NCBI GenBank assembly: GCA_036389155.1
Contig: DASVQN010000007.1
Location: forward strand, 55,312 to 119,311
DNA: 64,000 nt
Source of the DNA: CADCVT01 sp036389155
GTDB taxonomy: Bacteria; Actinomycetota; Thermoleophilia; Solirubrobacterales; Solirubrobacteraceae
Direction: 5' to 3'
The notes under the pieces: model-generated
The model's database searches: none
Told to the model about the DNA's origin: nothing
What the model saw: only the letters and a program-made list of their open reading frames with translations
Position numbers and translations under genes: made by a program
In this document: one piece after another, positions 41,407 to 49,711 of the stretch
Numbering within the stretch: position 1 is the first letter of the stretch
How the letters are laid out: each line of letters begins with the position of its first letter

Positions 41407-42105
41407 ATGTGCGGCCGCTACACGCTCTCCACGACGTCACCGGCAGACGTCGCCGCGCGGTTCGGCTTCGGCGGCGAGCCGGTGCCGGCGGAGGCGCTCG
41501 GGCGGGCGAACGTGTGCCCGACCGAGGACGTGCTGGCCGTGGTCCGCGACCCAGGCGGGCAGCGCCACCCCGTGATGCTCCGCTGGGGCCTCGCGCCGTC
41601 CTGGGCCTCGCTGAAGGGGATGCGCCCGCTGATCAACGCGCGCGACGACAAGCTGCGGTCGAGCACGGCGTGGCGCGCGCTGGCGCGGGACGCCGATCAC
41701 CGCTGCCTCGTCGTCGCCGACGGATGGCTGGAGTGGCAGCGCGCGGAGGACCCCAGGCAGCCGCGCCAGCCGTTCCTGCACCGCCTGCGCGGCGGCGAGC
41801 CGTTCGCGTTCGCGGGCCTGTGGTGCATCGCGCGGCCGAAGGACGCGCCGGGGGAGATCGCCTCCTGCACGATCGTGACGGTGCCCGCCAGCCGCGAAGC
41901 CGCACGCCTCCACGACCGGATGCCGGCGGTGCTGACCGGGGCCGAGGAGCGCGCCGCGTGGCTGGACCCCGAGGTCGACCTCGACGGCGTCATCGACCTG
42001 GCCAAGCCCCTCCCCGACGGATCGCTGGAGATCGCGCCGGTCTCGCCCGAGCTGAACGCCGCCGGCAACGGGGCGGATCAGCTGTCGCTGCTCGCCGGCG
42101 TCTGA
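41407..42105 (+). CDS. SOS-associated peptidase family protein (YedK/HMCES)
   Basis: 232 residues. The catalytic Cys2 is in MCGRYTL, exposed after removal of Met. The active-site asparagine is in PLINARDDKL, the glutamate in LVVADGWLEW, and the histidine in HDRMPAVL. HMCES/YedK proteins form a thiazolidine cross-link with abasic sites in single-stranded DNA and so protect them. Start ATG at 41407. It overlaps the convergent secreted-protein gene by 28 bases. Confidence 0.94.
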   Translation: MCGRYTLSTTSPADVAARFGFGGEPVPAEALGRANVCPTEDVLAVVRDPGGQRHPVMLRWGLAPSWASLKGMRPLINARDDKLRSSTAWRALARDADHRCLVVADGWLEWQRAEDPRQPRQPFLHRLRGGEPFAFAGLWCIARPKDAPGEIASCTIVTVPASREAARLHDRMPAVLTGAEERAAWLDPEVDLDGVIDLAKPLPDGSLEIAPVSPELNAAGNGADQLSLLAGV

Positions 42106-42998
42106 GCCGCCGGCTCGCGCGGGTAGCGGTCGGCGTAGGTCGACAGGCCGCCGGTCGAGCACGCCCACAGCCGCCGCCGGTCGCTCGCCCGCCGCGCGAC
42201 CTCGCGCACCGTCAGGTCGCCGTGGAACCCGTCGCCGTAGAAGGTGCCGCCCAGCTCGACCCGGATGCGGCGCACCACGCCGCCCGAGCGCGTCGTCCAC
42301 CGCCGGACGCCGCGGAACGAGCCGCCGCCCTCGCTGCGCAGCGCCGTCAGCGTCGCGTGGAACTCCGAGCCCGGCCGGCGCGGGCAGAAGCCGAGGTCGG
42401 CGGTGACCACCGCGCGGCGCACGACCGATCCTCCCGGCCCGACGACGAACGCGGCCACGCCACCGCTCGCGACCTCGCCGTACCAGCGCGAGCCGGCCGG
42501 CGGCTCCTGGGAGCCCTGGTGCTCGGAGCTCGCGCTGACGACCGACCACGGCCGCCCGCTCACCCGGCAGGCCCGCCGCCCGCGCGGCGCGACCGTCGCC
42601 TCGAGCTGCCCGGCGCCGTCGAAGTCGCCGATCGAGCCGGTCAGGCGCCAGCGCGTCTCGGTCCCGCCCGACCGCGTGACGCCCTCGACCGCGAGCTGAT
42701 CGGCCGCGGAGGCGGGCACCCGCTCGACCGCGATCGTGCCCGTCCCGCACGACGCCGCGAACCCGCCCGTGACCGCGAACGTGTCGCCCTCGTGGTCGGC
42801 CGCCACTTTCAGCCAGACGTCCCCGGGGCCGCCGGCCCAGCCGCCGCCGTAGGAGGAGTAGGGGAGGATCGTCGCGCCGGCCGGAGCGGGAAGCAGGGCG
42901 GCCGCCGGCAGGAGGAAGAGCAGGAGGGAGGCCGCGACCGCGCGCCGCGAGCGAGCCGCGCGCGCCCCCGCCGGGTCCGGGGCCCGCGCCGCGGCCAT
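42078..42998 (-). CDS. secreted protein of a beta-sandwich cluster (3rd of three)
   Basis: 306 residues with a signal/anchor segment (AVAASLLLFLLPAAALLPAP). It starts ATG at 42998, overlapping the preceding gene by TGATG. It has SSYGGGWAGGPGDVWLKV, cysteines in FAASCGTG and RRACRVSGR, and FCPRRPGSEFHATL. The element order (signal, beta segments with paired cysteines) resembles its two upstream neighbours but the similarity is weak. Function unknown; exported. Confidence 0.7.
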   Translation of the reverse strand: MAAARAPDPAGARAARSRRAVAASLLLFLLPAAALLPAPAGATILPYSSYGGGWAGGPGDVWLKVAADHEGDTFAVTGGFAASCGTGTIAVERVPASAADQLAVEGVTRSGGTETRWRLTGSIGDFDGAGQLEATVAPRGRRACRVSGRPWSVVSASSEHQGSQEPPAGSRWYGEVASGGVAAFVVGPGGSVVRRAVVTADLGFCPRRPGSEFHATLTALRSEGGGSFRGVRRWTTRSGGVVRRIRVELGGTFYGDGFHGDLTVREVARRASDRRRLWACSTGGLSTYADRYPREPAAQTPASSDS

Positions 42999-43870
42999 CA
43001 CCGCGTCGCGCGCCACTCGATCGTCCCGCGCGAGGGCCCCTCGTCGCCGTCGCAGTACTGCTCGAAGTCGACGGTGACGGCCATCAGGCGGCGGAGCCGG
43101 TCCATCTCGATCGCCCTGATCGTGAACGAGCCTCCCGAGTTGCACCCGCGGCCGTCGCCCCACACCATCATCGTCGCGGCGCCAGGCGTGTCGAAGTCGG
43201 TCGTGTACCGCTGCCCGGGGGTGAACCGGTTGAGCGCCGGAGCGGTGAAGTCGGCCGTCCAGTTCGTCTCGTCGAACGCCTGGATGTCGATGCCGACCCT
43301 CCGCCGGTCGCCCTTCGCGCTGATCGTCGCGTTCGTCGGGTCGTAGTTCCACGTCACGTTCGAGCCGACCCAGTCGCCGCCGCCCGCCATCGTGAAGCGC
43401 CCCTCGCCGATGCCCTCCGGCTTGGCGATCCACCGCGTCCGCAGCGTGCACCGCTCGACGAACCGCCCGTGGCGCCGCACGCTCACGACGGCGCGGAACG
43501 TCCCTTCCCAGACCTGCCGCGCCGGCTCGGCGGCGGGCCCGCGCAGCGCGCCGCTCAGCCGCGTCGAGGCCAGCGCGATGCGCCCGCCTCGATCCGGGAA
43601 GCGGTAGCGCCCGGTCCCTCGCAGCGTCGCCACGGCCCGTCCGTCGACCGGGGCGAACGACGCGTCCTGCGCCCGCAGGCGGAACCCGCTCGGGCACTTC
43701 GCGCGCCAGGTGAAGTCGACCCGCTCGGCGTCGCCCTCGGGCTCGGCCTGGATCACGAGCTCGCGGTCCTGGCCGGTCAGCCCGCGGAACGTCGGCGCCC
43801 GCGTCGCGAACGCCGGCGGCGCGACCGCCCCGCAAACGACCAGCGCGCAGACGACGACCAGCCACCTCAT
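42998..43870 (-). CDS. secreted two-domain beta-sandwich protein (2nd of three)
   Basis: 290 residues with a signal peptide (LVVVCALVVCGAVAPPAFA). Domain 1 (~27-150) has the pattern FRGLTGQDRELVI, WRAKCPSGFRL, WEGTFRAVVSVRR and ERCTLR, as in the lone-domain protein at 17883-18356. Domain 2 (~160-290) has WVGSNVTWNYDP, KGDRRRVGID, GRGCNSGGSFTIRAIEM and QYCDGDEG. Its upstream neighbour at 43867-44790 has the same two domains. Start ATG 43870 overlaps that neighbour's stop (ATGA). Confidence 0.78.
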   Translation of the reverse strand: MRWLVVVCALVVCGAVAPPAFATRAPTFRGLTGQDRELVIQAEPEGDAERVDFTWRAKCPSGFRLRAQDASFAPVDGRAVATLRGTGRYRFPDRGGRIALASTRLSGALRGPAAEPARQVWEGTFRAVVSVRRHGRFVERCTLRTRWIAKPEGIGEGRFTMAGGGDWVGSNVTWNYDPTNATISAKGDRRRVGIDIQAFDETNWTADFTAPALNRFTPGQRYTTDFDTPGAATMMVWGDGRGCNSGGSFTIRAIEMDRLRRLMAVTVDFEQYCDGDEGPSRGTIEWRATR

Positions 43871-44790
43871 GCGGCCGACCTGAAGGTCAACGTCCCGTGC
43901 AGCGCCGCACGCGCGCCGTTGCAGCGCGCCGTGAACGCGATCGACACGTCGCGGATCCGCCCGCGCGAGAGGCGGATCGACCGCACCGTGAAGTCGCCCA
44001 CCTGGTCGCCGCTGCAGTACCGGCTGCCGCGCTCGACCTCCATCCTCGGGCCGCCGTCCTCGTCGCCGTCCGCGACGAAGTGCGCGCCGCGCCGCAGCGC
44101 CTGGCCCTCCGGCACGCTGAACTCCGCCGACCACGAGGAGTCCGGCCCGAGGGCGACGAAGCCGACCGACTGCCGATCGCCGGTCGCGCTGAACTCGCTG
44201 CCGCGGGGGCCGTAGGTCCACGTACGGCCGTCGGTGACGTACTCGCCCGGCTCGCCCGCGACCTCCAGCGACCCGGTCCCGTACCCCTCGCGCCACGCGC
44301 GCCAGCGCAGCTGCCGGCTGTGGCAGCGCGCGACCACCTTCCGGGTGTCCTCGTCGTCGCGGCGCAGCTCGACCTCGATGTCGAGGACGCCCGCCCACGT
44401 CTCGCCGCCGGGCCGGCCGCGCGGCGTGACGCGGCGTCCCGTCATCGAGAGCACGACCGTCGCCGTGCGGTCCTGGGGGACCTCGGCCTCGTCCGCGTCC
44501 TCGGCGCCGAGCGCGCCGACGACCGCGAACTCGCGCCCGCTCGTCGCGTAGCGCGGGGGCTTCAGGATCGTCACGTCCTCGGCGCGGAAGCTCGTCCCGC
44601 GGCAGCGGATGCGCCACCCGACCGTCAGCTCGACGTACCGGTCGCTCGGGCGGGCCTGCAGCGCGACCTCGCCGCCGAGCTGCGTCGACCCGTGGTAGTA
44701 GCGGATGTCGAGGCGAGCCTCGGCGCTCGCGGGCACGAGCAGCGCGAGGAGGAAGACGAGCACGACGGCGCGAACGATCACGGTTGGCAT
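43867..44790 (-). CDS. secreted two-domain beta-sandwich protein (1st of three)
   Basis: 307 residues with a signal peptide (AVVLVFLLALLVPASAEA). Domain 1 has WRIRCRGTSFRAEDV and ARCHSRQLRWRAW. Domain 2 has YVTDGRTWTYGP, TGDRQSVGFV, SRYCSGDQVGDFTVRSIRL and TARCNGARAALHGTL. Domain 2 aligns with that of the next gene: YC/GC, then GxFTIR or GDFTVR, then RC/YC. The two genes look like an old tandem duplication. First gene of a three-gene overlapping operon; function unknown. Confidence 0.78.
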   Translation of the reverse strand: MPTVIVRAVVLVFLLALLVPASAEARLDIRYYHGSTQLGGEVALQARPSDRYVELTVGWRIRCRGTSFRAEDVTILKPPRYATSGREFAVVGALGAEDADEAEVPQDRTATVVLSMTGRRVTPRGRPGGETWAGVLDIEVELRRDDEDTRKVVARCHSRQLRWRAWREGYGTGSLEVAGEPGEYVTDGRTWTYGPRGSEFSATGDRQSVGFVALGPDSSWSAEFSVPEGQALRRGAHFVADGDEDGGPRMEVERGSRYCSGDQVGDFTVRSIRLSRGRIRDVSIAFTARCNGARAALHGTLTFRSAA

Positions 44791-44871
44791 TCCCCCGCTC
44801 GCGCGGCTACCCGAAGTCGCGGTGCAGCATTCAGCCACGGTTCCGGCATCCCTGATCGTAGACTCCGGGCC

Positions 44872-45090
44872 ATGGCCGACCTCCAACGCTCCCCCGGACG
44901 CCGTGTCAGCCGCTCGCAGCGCGAGCGCCGGGCCTACCAGCTCACGCTGGCCACCGGGGCGCTGAGCGTCGTGGCCGTCGTCGGGATCCTGCTCGCGATC
45001 TTCGGCGTCATCGGCGCGGGGATCCCGATCCTCGCGGCGATCCTCGCCCTCGTCTGCGGCTTCCTCCTGCGCCGCAGCCTCGGGATGTAG
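44872..45090 (+). CDS. small membrane protein
   Basis: 72 residues: a basic N-terminus (RRVSRSQRERRAYQ) and two hydrophobic segments (TGALSVVAVVGILLAIFGVIG and IPILAAILALVCGFLL). No family recognised. Its stop overlaps the DUF488 start (TAGTG), so the two are coupled. Divergent from the secreted-protein operon by about 80 bases. Confidence 0.65.
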   Translation: MADLQRSPGRRVSRSQRERRAYQLTLATGALSVVAVVGILLAIFGVIGAGIPILAAILALVCGFLLRRSLGM

Positions 45091-45530
45091 TGCCGACGGT
45101 CTGGACGATCGGCTACGAGAAGCTGCGCCCCGAGACGCTCGCCGCCGAGCTCGAGGCCGCGGGCGTGCAGCGGGTGATCGACGTCCGCTTCCGCCCGCAG
45201 TCGCGGCGGCCGGGGATGTCGAAGACCAAGCTCGGGCTGCTCCTGGCCGACCACGGGATCGCCTACGAGCACCGCAGGGAGCTGGGGACGCCCGCCGACA
45301 TGCGCTGGCTCTTCCACCAGGGCCGGACGCAGGAGGCCGCGGCCGCCTACCGCGAGCACGTGGAGTCGTCGGCGCCCGAGGCGCTGTCGAGGCTGGCCGA
45401 GGAGATCGAGGAGCCGGAGCCGCGCACCGCGCTGCTGTGCCTGGAGGAGGATCCGGCGGGCTGCCACCGGCGCGTGATCACCGACGCGCTGGGCGAGCGC
45501 ATCGACGACCTCGACGTCGTCGACCTCTAG
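45090..45530 (+). CDS. DUF488 family protein
   Basis: 146 residues, GTG start. The N-terminal VWTIGYEKLRPETLAAEL and the VIDVRFRPQSRRPG segment, plus the CLEEDPAGCHRRVI ending with the two cysteines and His/Arg, are diagnostic of DUF488. The function is not established. It starts on the last base of the upstream stop codon and is followed 18 bases later by an SRPBCC protein. Confidence 0.9.
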   Translation: MPTVWTIGYEKLRPETLAAELEAAGVQRVIDVRFRPQSRRPGMSKTKLGLLLADHGIAYEHRRELGTPADMRWLFHQGRTQEAAAAYREHVESSAPEALSRLAEEIEEPEPRTALLCLEEDPAGCHRRVITDALGERIDDLDVVDL

Positions 45531-45548
45531 CCGGTACCACTTCCGCAC

Positions 45549-45995
45549 ATGGCGAACCTGGGTGGCGAGGCGTCGACCGAGATCGACGCGCCGATCGACG
45601 AGGTGTGGGCGGTGGTCGAGGACGTCGGCTCGGCCCCGGAGTGGCAGGAGGGGCTCGACGCGATGGAGCCCCTCGAGCGCGACGACCAGGGCCGCATCCT
45701 GGTCGCGAAGTCGACGACCGACGCGAAGGTCAAGACTGTGTCGACGCGCGTGCGCTTCGAGTACGACCCGCCGCACCGCGTGACGTGGCGCCAGGAGAAG
45801 GGCGACCTCAAGTCGCTCGTCGGCTCATGGGAGCTCGAGGACCTCGGTGGCGGGCGCACCCGCGCGACCTACCGCCTCGACGGCGACCCGGGGCGGATGC
45901 TCGGCATGCTCATCCGCGGCCCGGTCGAGGGCCGGCTGCGCGAGATCCTCGTCGGCGGGCGGCCGGAGGAGCTCAGGACGCGGATCAGCGGCTGA
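45549..45995 (+). CDS. SRPBCC family (START-like) ligand-binding protein
   Basis: 148 residues. IDAPIDEVWAVVEDVGSAPEW is the signature of polyketide cyclase/START-type domains, and the later VRFEYDPPHRVTWRQEKGD and SWELEDLGGGRTRATY strands complete the helix-grip fold. Such domains bind hydrophobic ligands or act as cyclases; no ligand is evident. ATG at 45549. Confidence 0.9.
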   Translation: MANLGGEASTEIDAPIDEVWAVVEDVGSAPEWQEGLDAMEPLERDDQGRILVAKSTTDAKVKTVSTRVRFEYDPPHRVTWRQEKGDLKSLVGSWELEDLGGGRTRATYRLDGDPGRMLGMLIRGPVEGRLREILVGGRPEELRTRISG

Positions 45996-46020
45996 GCCGC
46001 TGGGTTGGCGCCGGTCCGTT

Positions 46021-47202
46021 TCAGGACGGCTCCGCTCGCGCCAGGCCGACCCAGTCCAACGTCGCGCCGAGGCGTGCGAGCACCGCGACGAGCTGGCCGA
46101 GCATGCGCGCGAGGGCGAGGTCCTGCGGGCGCGGCGCGGCGGCCATCGCGAGCGAGGCGAGCTGCTGCGTCGCCGCGGCGGCGCGCTCGTTGAAGGCGAC
46201 GAGGGCGGGCGCGTCGAGCGTGGTGGGGCCGGCCAGGAAGTCGCCGAGGACGTCGCGCAGGGCGGGGTGCGCGTCGCGTGCGGCGTCCTCCGGGAGGAGG
46301 CCCGCACCGGCGACCACCGTCGCGAAGGCGGTCGCGTCGTCGTCCGCCAGCGCCGCCAGCGCGTCGAGCGCCAGCGCCGCCCGCTCGCGGTCCACCGGGC
46401 GCGCCACGCCGGCGCCGAGGAGGCCGAGGGAGCCGTCGCCGCGCACGAGCACGTGGGTGGGCCGCGGATCGACCGGCGCGAGGCCGGCGTCGAGAGCCGT
46501 GGCCCGGAAGGCCGCGACCAGCGTCCGCGCCGCGCCCTCCGCGTCGGCGGGCCGCGCGCCGTCGGCCAGGGTCGTCCCGTCCAGCAGGTCGCTCACCAGC
46601 ACGCCGCCCTCGCACAGCTCGAGGTGCGGGCGCGGCACCTCGATGCCCGGAACCCCGCGCAGCGCCCGCGCGACGCGCCGCTGCTGCGACGCCTCGTGCT
46701 CGAAGTCCAGCTCGTCGAGGGCCGCCTCGCGCAGGTCGCGCAGGATCGCGCCGGCTTCGAGATTCGGGAACGCGGAGCGCAGCGGCCCGGACAGCGTCTC
46801 GAGCAGCGCGACGTCGTTGCGGACGGCGCGCTCGACGCCGTCGCGGCGGACCTTGATCGCCACGCGCCGGCCGTCGACGGTCCCCGCGTGGACCTGCGCC
46901 GCGGGTCGCACCGCGAGCGGCTCGGGGTCGAGCTCGTCGAGGACGTCCTTGGGCGGACGTCCCCAGGCGTCGCGCAGCAGGCGCTCGACCTCGCGCCGCG
47001 GGATCTCCTCGCACACCGCGGCGCGGGCGGCGGCGACCTCCTCCTCGACGGCTTCACGCAGCTCGGGCGCCAGGACGGCCGGATCGAGGAGGTCGCCGGC
47101 GCGGACGATGGCGATCCGCGCCGACGGCGCCCGCCGGACGAGGCCGAGGCCGACGTCGACGAGCGTGCGCAGCGCGGGCGGGAGGTCCGGGCGGGCGGGC
47201 AT
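46021..47202 (-). CDS. ABC1/UbiB-family protein, probable pseudokinase
   Basis: 393 residues. The nucleotide-binding lysine (RRVAIKVRR), the AQVHAG loop and the EASQQ segment show the ABC1 (AarF/UbiB) fold. Key catalytic parts differ: the KxGQ loop is missing, HADPHPGN reads LAPVDPRPTHVLV (Asn replaced by His), and the DFG-type metal aspartate is replaced (LLGAGVAR). Activity as a kinase/ATPase is therefore doubtful. ABC1 proteins support isoprenoid-quinone and lipid metabolism. Start ATG 47202; terminal ~100 residues are helical. Confidence 0.85.
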   Translation of the reverse strand: MPARPDLPPALRTLVDVGLGLVRRAPSARIAIVRAGDLLDPAVLAPELREAVEEEVAAARAAVCEEIPRREVERLLRDAWGRPPKDVLDELDPEPLAVRPAAQVHAGTVDGRRVAIKVRRDGVERAVRNDVALLETLSGPLRSAFPNLEAGAILRDLREAALDELDFEHEASQQRRVARALRGVPGIEVPRPHLELCEGGVLVSDLLDGTTLADGARPADAEGAARTLVAAFRATALDAGLAPVDPRPTHVLVRGDGSLGLLGAGVARPVDRERAALALDALAALADDDATAFATVVAGAGLLPEDAARDAHPALRDVLGDFLAGPTTLDAPALVAFNERAAAATQQLASLAMAAAPRPQDLALARMLGQLVAVLARLGATLDWVGLARAEPS

Positions 47203-47233
47203 CGCCGCCCAGCCTGCCCGCCCGCGCTGCCGA

Positions 47234-47641
47234 CTACGCCCAGCGCAGGACGGCCGGCTGGAAGGACGCGGGCCGCGCCTGGAGGGCGAGGCGCTGCGCG
47301 ACGCGCTCGGTGAGGGCCGACAGGCGGCCCGGCTTGGCCGGGGCCGGCGAGTGGCGGCGGGCGGGCTGGCTGCTCTTGGGCATGTCGTGGATCTCCGTGC
47401 TCGTGAGGTGGGTCGTCTCCGCGATCCGCGGCAGGCCGGCGGCCTCTGCGGCGGCGCACGGAGCGGGGATGGTGTCCTCCCAGTCGAGGATCGCCTCGAC
47501 CGTGTCGCCGAGCGGCTCGGCGCGGACCGTGACCGAGCGCAGGCCGAAGCCGAGGGCGCGCGGCTCGGGGTCCCGAACGTAGGCGAGGTAGTCGCCGGCG
47601 GTGAGGCCGTCGAGCTCGATGGTCAACAGCTGGCGGGGCAT
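47234..47641 (-). CDS. hypothetical protein
   Basis: 135 residues. The first ~90 form an alpha/beta stretch (LLTIELDGLTAGDYLAYVRDPEP, VTVRAEPLGDTVEAIL); the last ~45 are a basic, Pro/Ala-rich tail. No family recognised. It lies 32 bases upstream of the ABC1 gene on the same strand and may be transcribed with it. Confidence 0.65.
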   Translation of the reverse strand: MPRQLLTIELDGLTAGDYLAYVRDPEPRALGFGLRSVTVRAEPLGDTVEAILDWEDTIPAPCAAAEAAGLPRIAETTHLTSTEIHDMPKSSQPARRHSPAPAKPGRLSALTERVAQRLALQARPASFQPAVLRWA

Positions 47642-47688
47642 GGGTGCAAGCCTGCCGCCGCGGGGCCCCCGGCGCGTGGGGGATCCCC

Positions 47689-48093
47689 CTAAACCTCGTC
47701 CCCCTCGTTCGCGGCGGCCAGCGCGTCCTCGCCGGTCTCGTGCAGGTCGAGGCGCGCGATCCTGCCGTCGGCGACGCGGATGATCAGCCCGTACGGCACC
47801 ACGACGTCGGCGGCCCGCGCCGGGGCGTCCGCCAGGCGCCCTCGCAGCTCGCAGCCCGCGACGACCACGTTCCCGCGCTCGGCGAGCACCTCCAGCTCCT
47901 CGTGCAGCTCCGACGCGCTGTGGAAGATGCTCAGGTAGTAGGCGCGCAGCTCGTCGTGGCCGCTGAACGTGCCCATGCTCACCCGCCGGCAGTCGACGAC
48001 GACGGCGTCGGGCGCGTACAGGTCCATCATCGCGTCGACGTCCATGCGGCTGAACGCCGCGGAGTTCGCCCGGACGACCGCGACGGGATCCAT
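47689..48093 (-). CDS. nuclear transport factor 2 / SnoaL-like protein
   Basis: 134 residues with NTF2-like cone fold features: FSRMDVDAMMDLYAPDAVVVD then FSGHDELRAYYLSIF and LIIRVADGRIARLDLHE. Small NTF2-like proteins are hydrolases, isomerases or ligand binders; no catalytic set can be picked. ATG at 48093 is three bases after the stop of the MBL-like gene. Confidence 0.85.
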   Translation of the reverse strand: MDPVAVVRANSAAFSRMDVDAMMDLYAPDAVVVDCRRVSMGTFSGHDELRAYYLSIFHSASELHEELEVLAERGNVVVAGCELRGRLADAPARAADVVVPYGLIIRVADGRIARLDLHETGEDALAAANEGDEV

Positions 48094-48096
48094 CGG

Positions 48097-48684
48097 CTAG
48101 CGCATCGCGAACGGCAGCTTGACCAGGGTCTTCGGCAGGTCGAGGCGCGAGCGCCGGTAGGCGGTCTCGAGCGCGCGCTTGGCCTGCGGGCCGTGGATCG
48201 CGGGGCCGTGGCCGACCAGCAGGTGCTGCGGGTCGTAGTCGCGCAGGACGCCGGGGGGCTTGAGACGCAGGAAGACGTGGATGCCCGCGGGGTCGCCGAA
48301 CATCGGGCCCGTGCCGACCGCCTCGGCGACGACGAGCGCGTCGCGGTCGCGCCACCACAGCGCCTTCTCGCGCCACTTCGGCACGTCGACGACGGTGACG
48401 ACGTCGAACGGCGTGCCCGGCAGCGCGTCCGGCAGCCGGACGTGCGGGACGCGGAAGCGCCGCGCGAGCTCCTCGCAGGCGCGCGGGTGGCGGTCGAGGA
48501 GCTGGAGGACGCCCGCGATCGTGCCGAGGCCGCCGGCGCGCTCGACCGCCTCCGGCACGTCGACCGGGTCGATCAGCCACACGCGGCCGTCGTCGACGAG
48601 CGCGTGGGAGGCGCGCTGCATGGCCTCGTCGATCACCCACGTGAGGCCGAGGTCGTGCTCGTCGATGCGGAGGACGCGCGTCAC
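48097..48684 (-). CDS. MBL-fold-like protein lacking zinc motif
   Basis: 195 residues. The order WLIDPVDVPE, LQLLDRHPRACEELARR in place of HxHxDH, ALVVAEAVGTGPMFGD, and HLLVGHGPAIHG follows an MBL fold, as in the protein at 16309-16905. The metal-binding triad is not intact (one His and one Asp remain), so it may be inactive or use another site. The GTG at 48684 overlaps the AlkB stop (GTGA). Confidence 0.75.
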   Translation of the reverse strand: MTRVLRIDEHDLGLTWVIDEAMQRASHALVDDGRVWLIDPVDVPEAVERAGGLGTIAGVLQLLDRHPRACEELARRFRVPHVRLPDALPGTPFDVVTVVDVPKWREKALWWRDRDALVVAEAVGTGPMFGDPAGIHVFLRLKPPGVLRDYDPQHLLVGHGPAIHGPQAKRALETAYRRSRLDLPKTLVKLPFAMR

Positions 48685-49223
48685 GAGCGTCTCAGCGTAC
48701 GAAAGGTGATCGAGTAGCGCAGCGCGTTGGTGGCCGGGATCGAGTGCTGCCACGACCAGCGGGCCTTGCCGGCGAGCACGTACGCCGACCGCGGCGCGAG
48801 CTCGATCGCCGCCGTCTCGCGGTCGCCCTTCACCGTCCGCTGGAACCGCATGCGGCACGGCGCGAGCAGCGAGACGCCCGCGATCTTCGAGCCGAACATC
48901 GGCGCGTCGCGGTGCCAGCCGATCCCCGCGCCCTCGGGGTAGCGCGAGATCAGGACCTGCACGAGGTCCTCCGGCTCGCGCTCGATCAGGGCGGCGCAGC
49001 GGTCGCGGAGGAAGGTCAGCGGCGGCGGGAGCGGGTCGGCCGCGACGAGCTCGCCGGACTCGTAGTCGTAGTCCAGCCCGTAGTGGCGGACGGTGCGCTT
49101 CGCGGTCTGACCGCGCATGGTCAGCGTCCGGAAGTCGATCTGCCCGATCGCCTCCAGCACGGCTTCCTCCTCCTGCGGGGAGAGGAAGTCCTCGACGTAG
49201 ATGAGCCCCTCCGGCGTGTCCAC
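48681..49223 (-). CDS. alkB: AlkB-family 2-oxoglutarate/Fe(II) dioxygenase
   Basis: 180 residues. The iron motif is HxD in GWHRDAPMFG with the distal His in WQHSIPA; the 2OG-binding arginines are in LRYSITFRTLRR. The core fits a short AlkB/ALKBH-like enzyme that oxidatively repairs alkylated bases. It is shorter than E. coli AlkB at the N-terminus. GTG start. Substrate may be nucleic acid or another methylated molecule; family assignment is firm. Confidence 0.9.
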   Translation of the reverse strand: MDTPEGLIYVEDFLSPQEEEAVLEAIGQIDFRTLTMRGQTAKRTVRHYGLDYDYESGELVAADPLPPPLTFLRDRCAALIEREPEDLVQVLISRYPEGAGIGWHRDAPMFGSKIAGVSLLAPCRMRFQRTVKGDRETAAIELAPRSAYVLAGKARWSWQHSIPATNALRYSITFRTLRRS

Positions 49224-49249
49224 CTTCCGGCGGTCCTACCCTCTGCGCC

Positions 49250-49708
49250 ATGGCCGACGACCGCTCGCCGACCGAGCGCCTCCTCGAGCGCAACCAGCTG
49301 CCCGAGGACGCGGGCCGCGCCCTGTCGCGGCATGCCCGCCAGTACCAGCGGACGCTGGAGGGCTACCTGCAGGCCGGCCACCGCCCGCGGTGGATGGAGC
49401 GGCTGGGCGAGATCGACTTCGGCGTGCAGCGCGAGCGGCGCCGCCTGCAGCGCGCCTACGAGTCGCTGCGGGCGCAGGCCGGCGACGACCGGATGGAGTT
49501 CGGGCGACGCTGGCGGGAGGTCGCCCGCGGCTGGTCGTTCGACGACGTCAACGAGCTGATCTGGCAGCACAACGAGTGGTTCCCGATCGAGCGCCAGCTG
49601 CCGATGGACCCGCGCACCGGCGACTACGTGCTGATCCACGGCCGCTCCTACCGCCGCGAGCCGCTCGACGCGGCGTGGGTGCTCGCGGAGTTCCCGCCCG
49701 AGGCCTAG
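49250..49708 (+). CDS. hypothetical protein, helical
   Basis: 152 residues, mostly charged helix (TERLLERNQLPEDAGRALSRHA, RERRRLQRAYESLRAQ) with a C-terminal part WQHNEWFPIERQLPMDPRTGDY. No domain recognised. It is divergent from alkB by 26 bases and precedes the Ser/Thr kinase by three bases, so it is probably co-transcribed with the kinase. Confidence 0.75.
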   Translation: MADDRSPTERLLERNQLPEDAGRALSRHARQYQRTLEGYLQAGHRPRWMERLGEIDFGVQRERRRLQRAYESLRAQAGDDRMEFGRRWREVARGWSFDDVNELIWQHNEWFPIERQLPMDPRTGDYVLIHGRSYRREPLDAAWVLAEFPPEA

Positions 49709-49711
49709 GCC

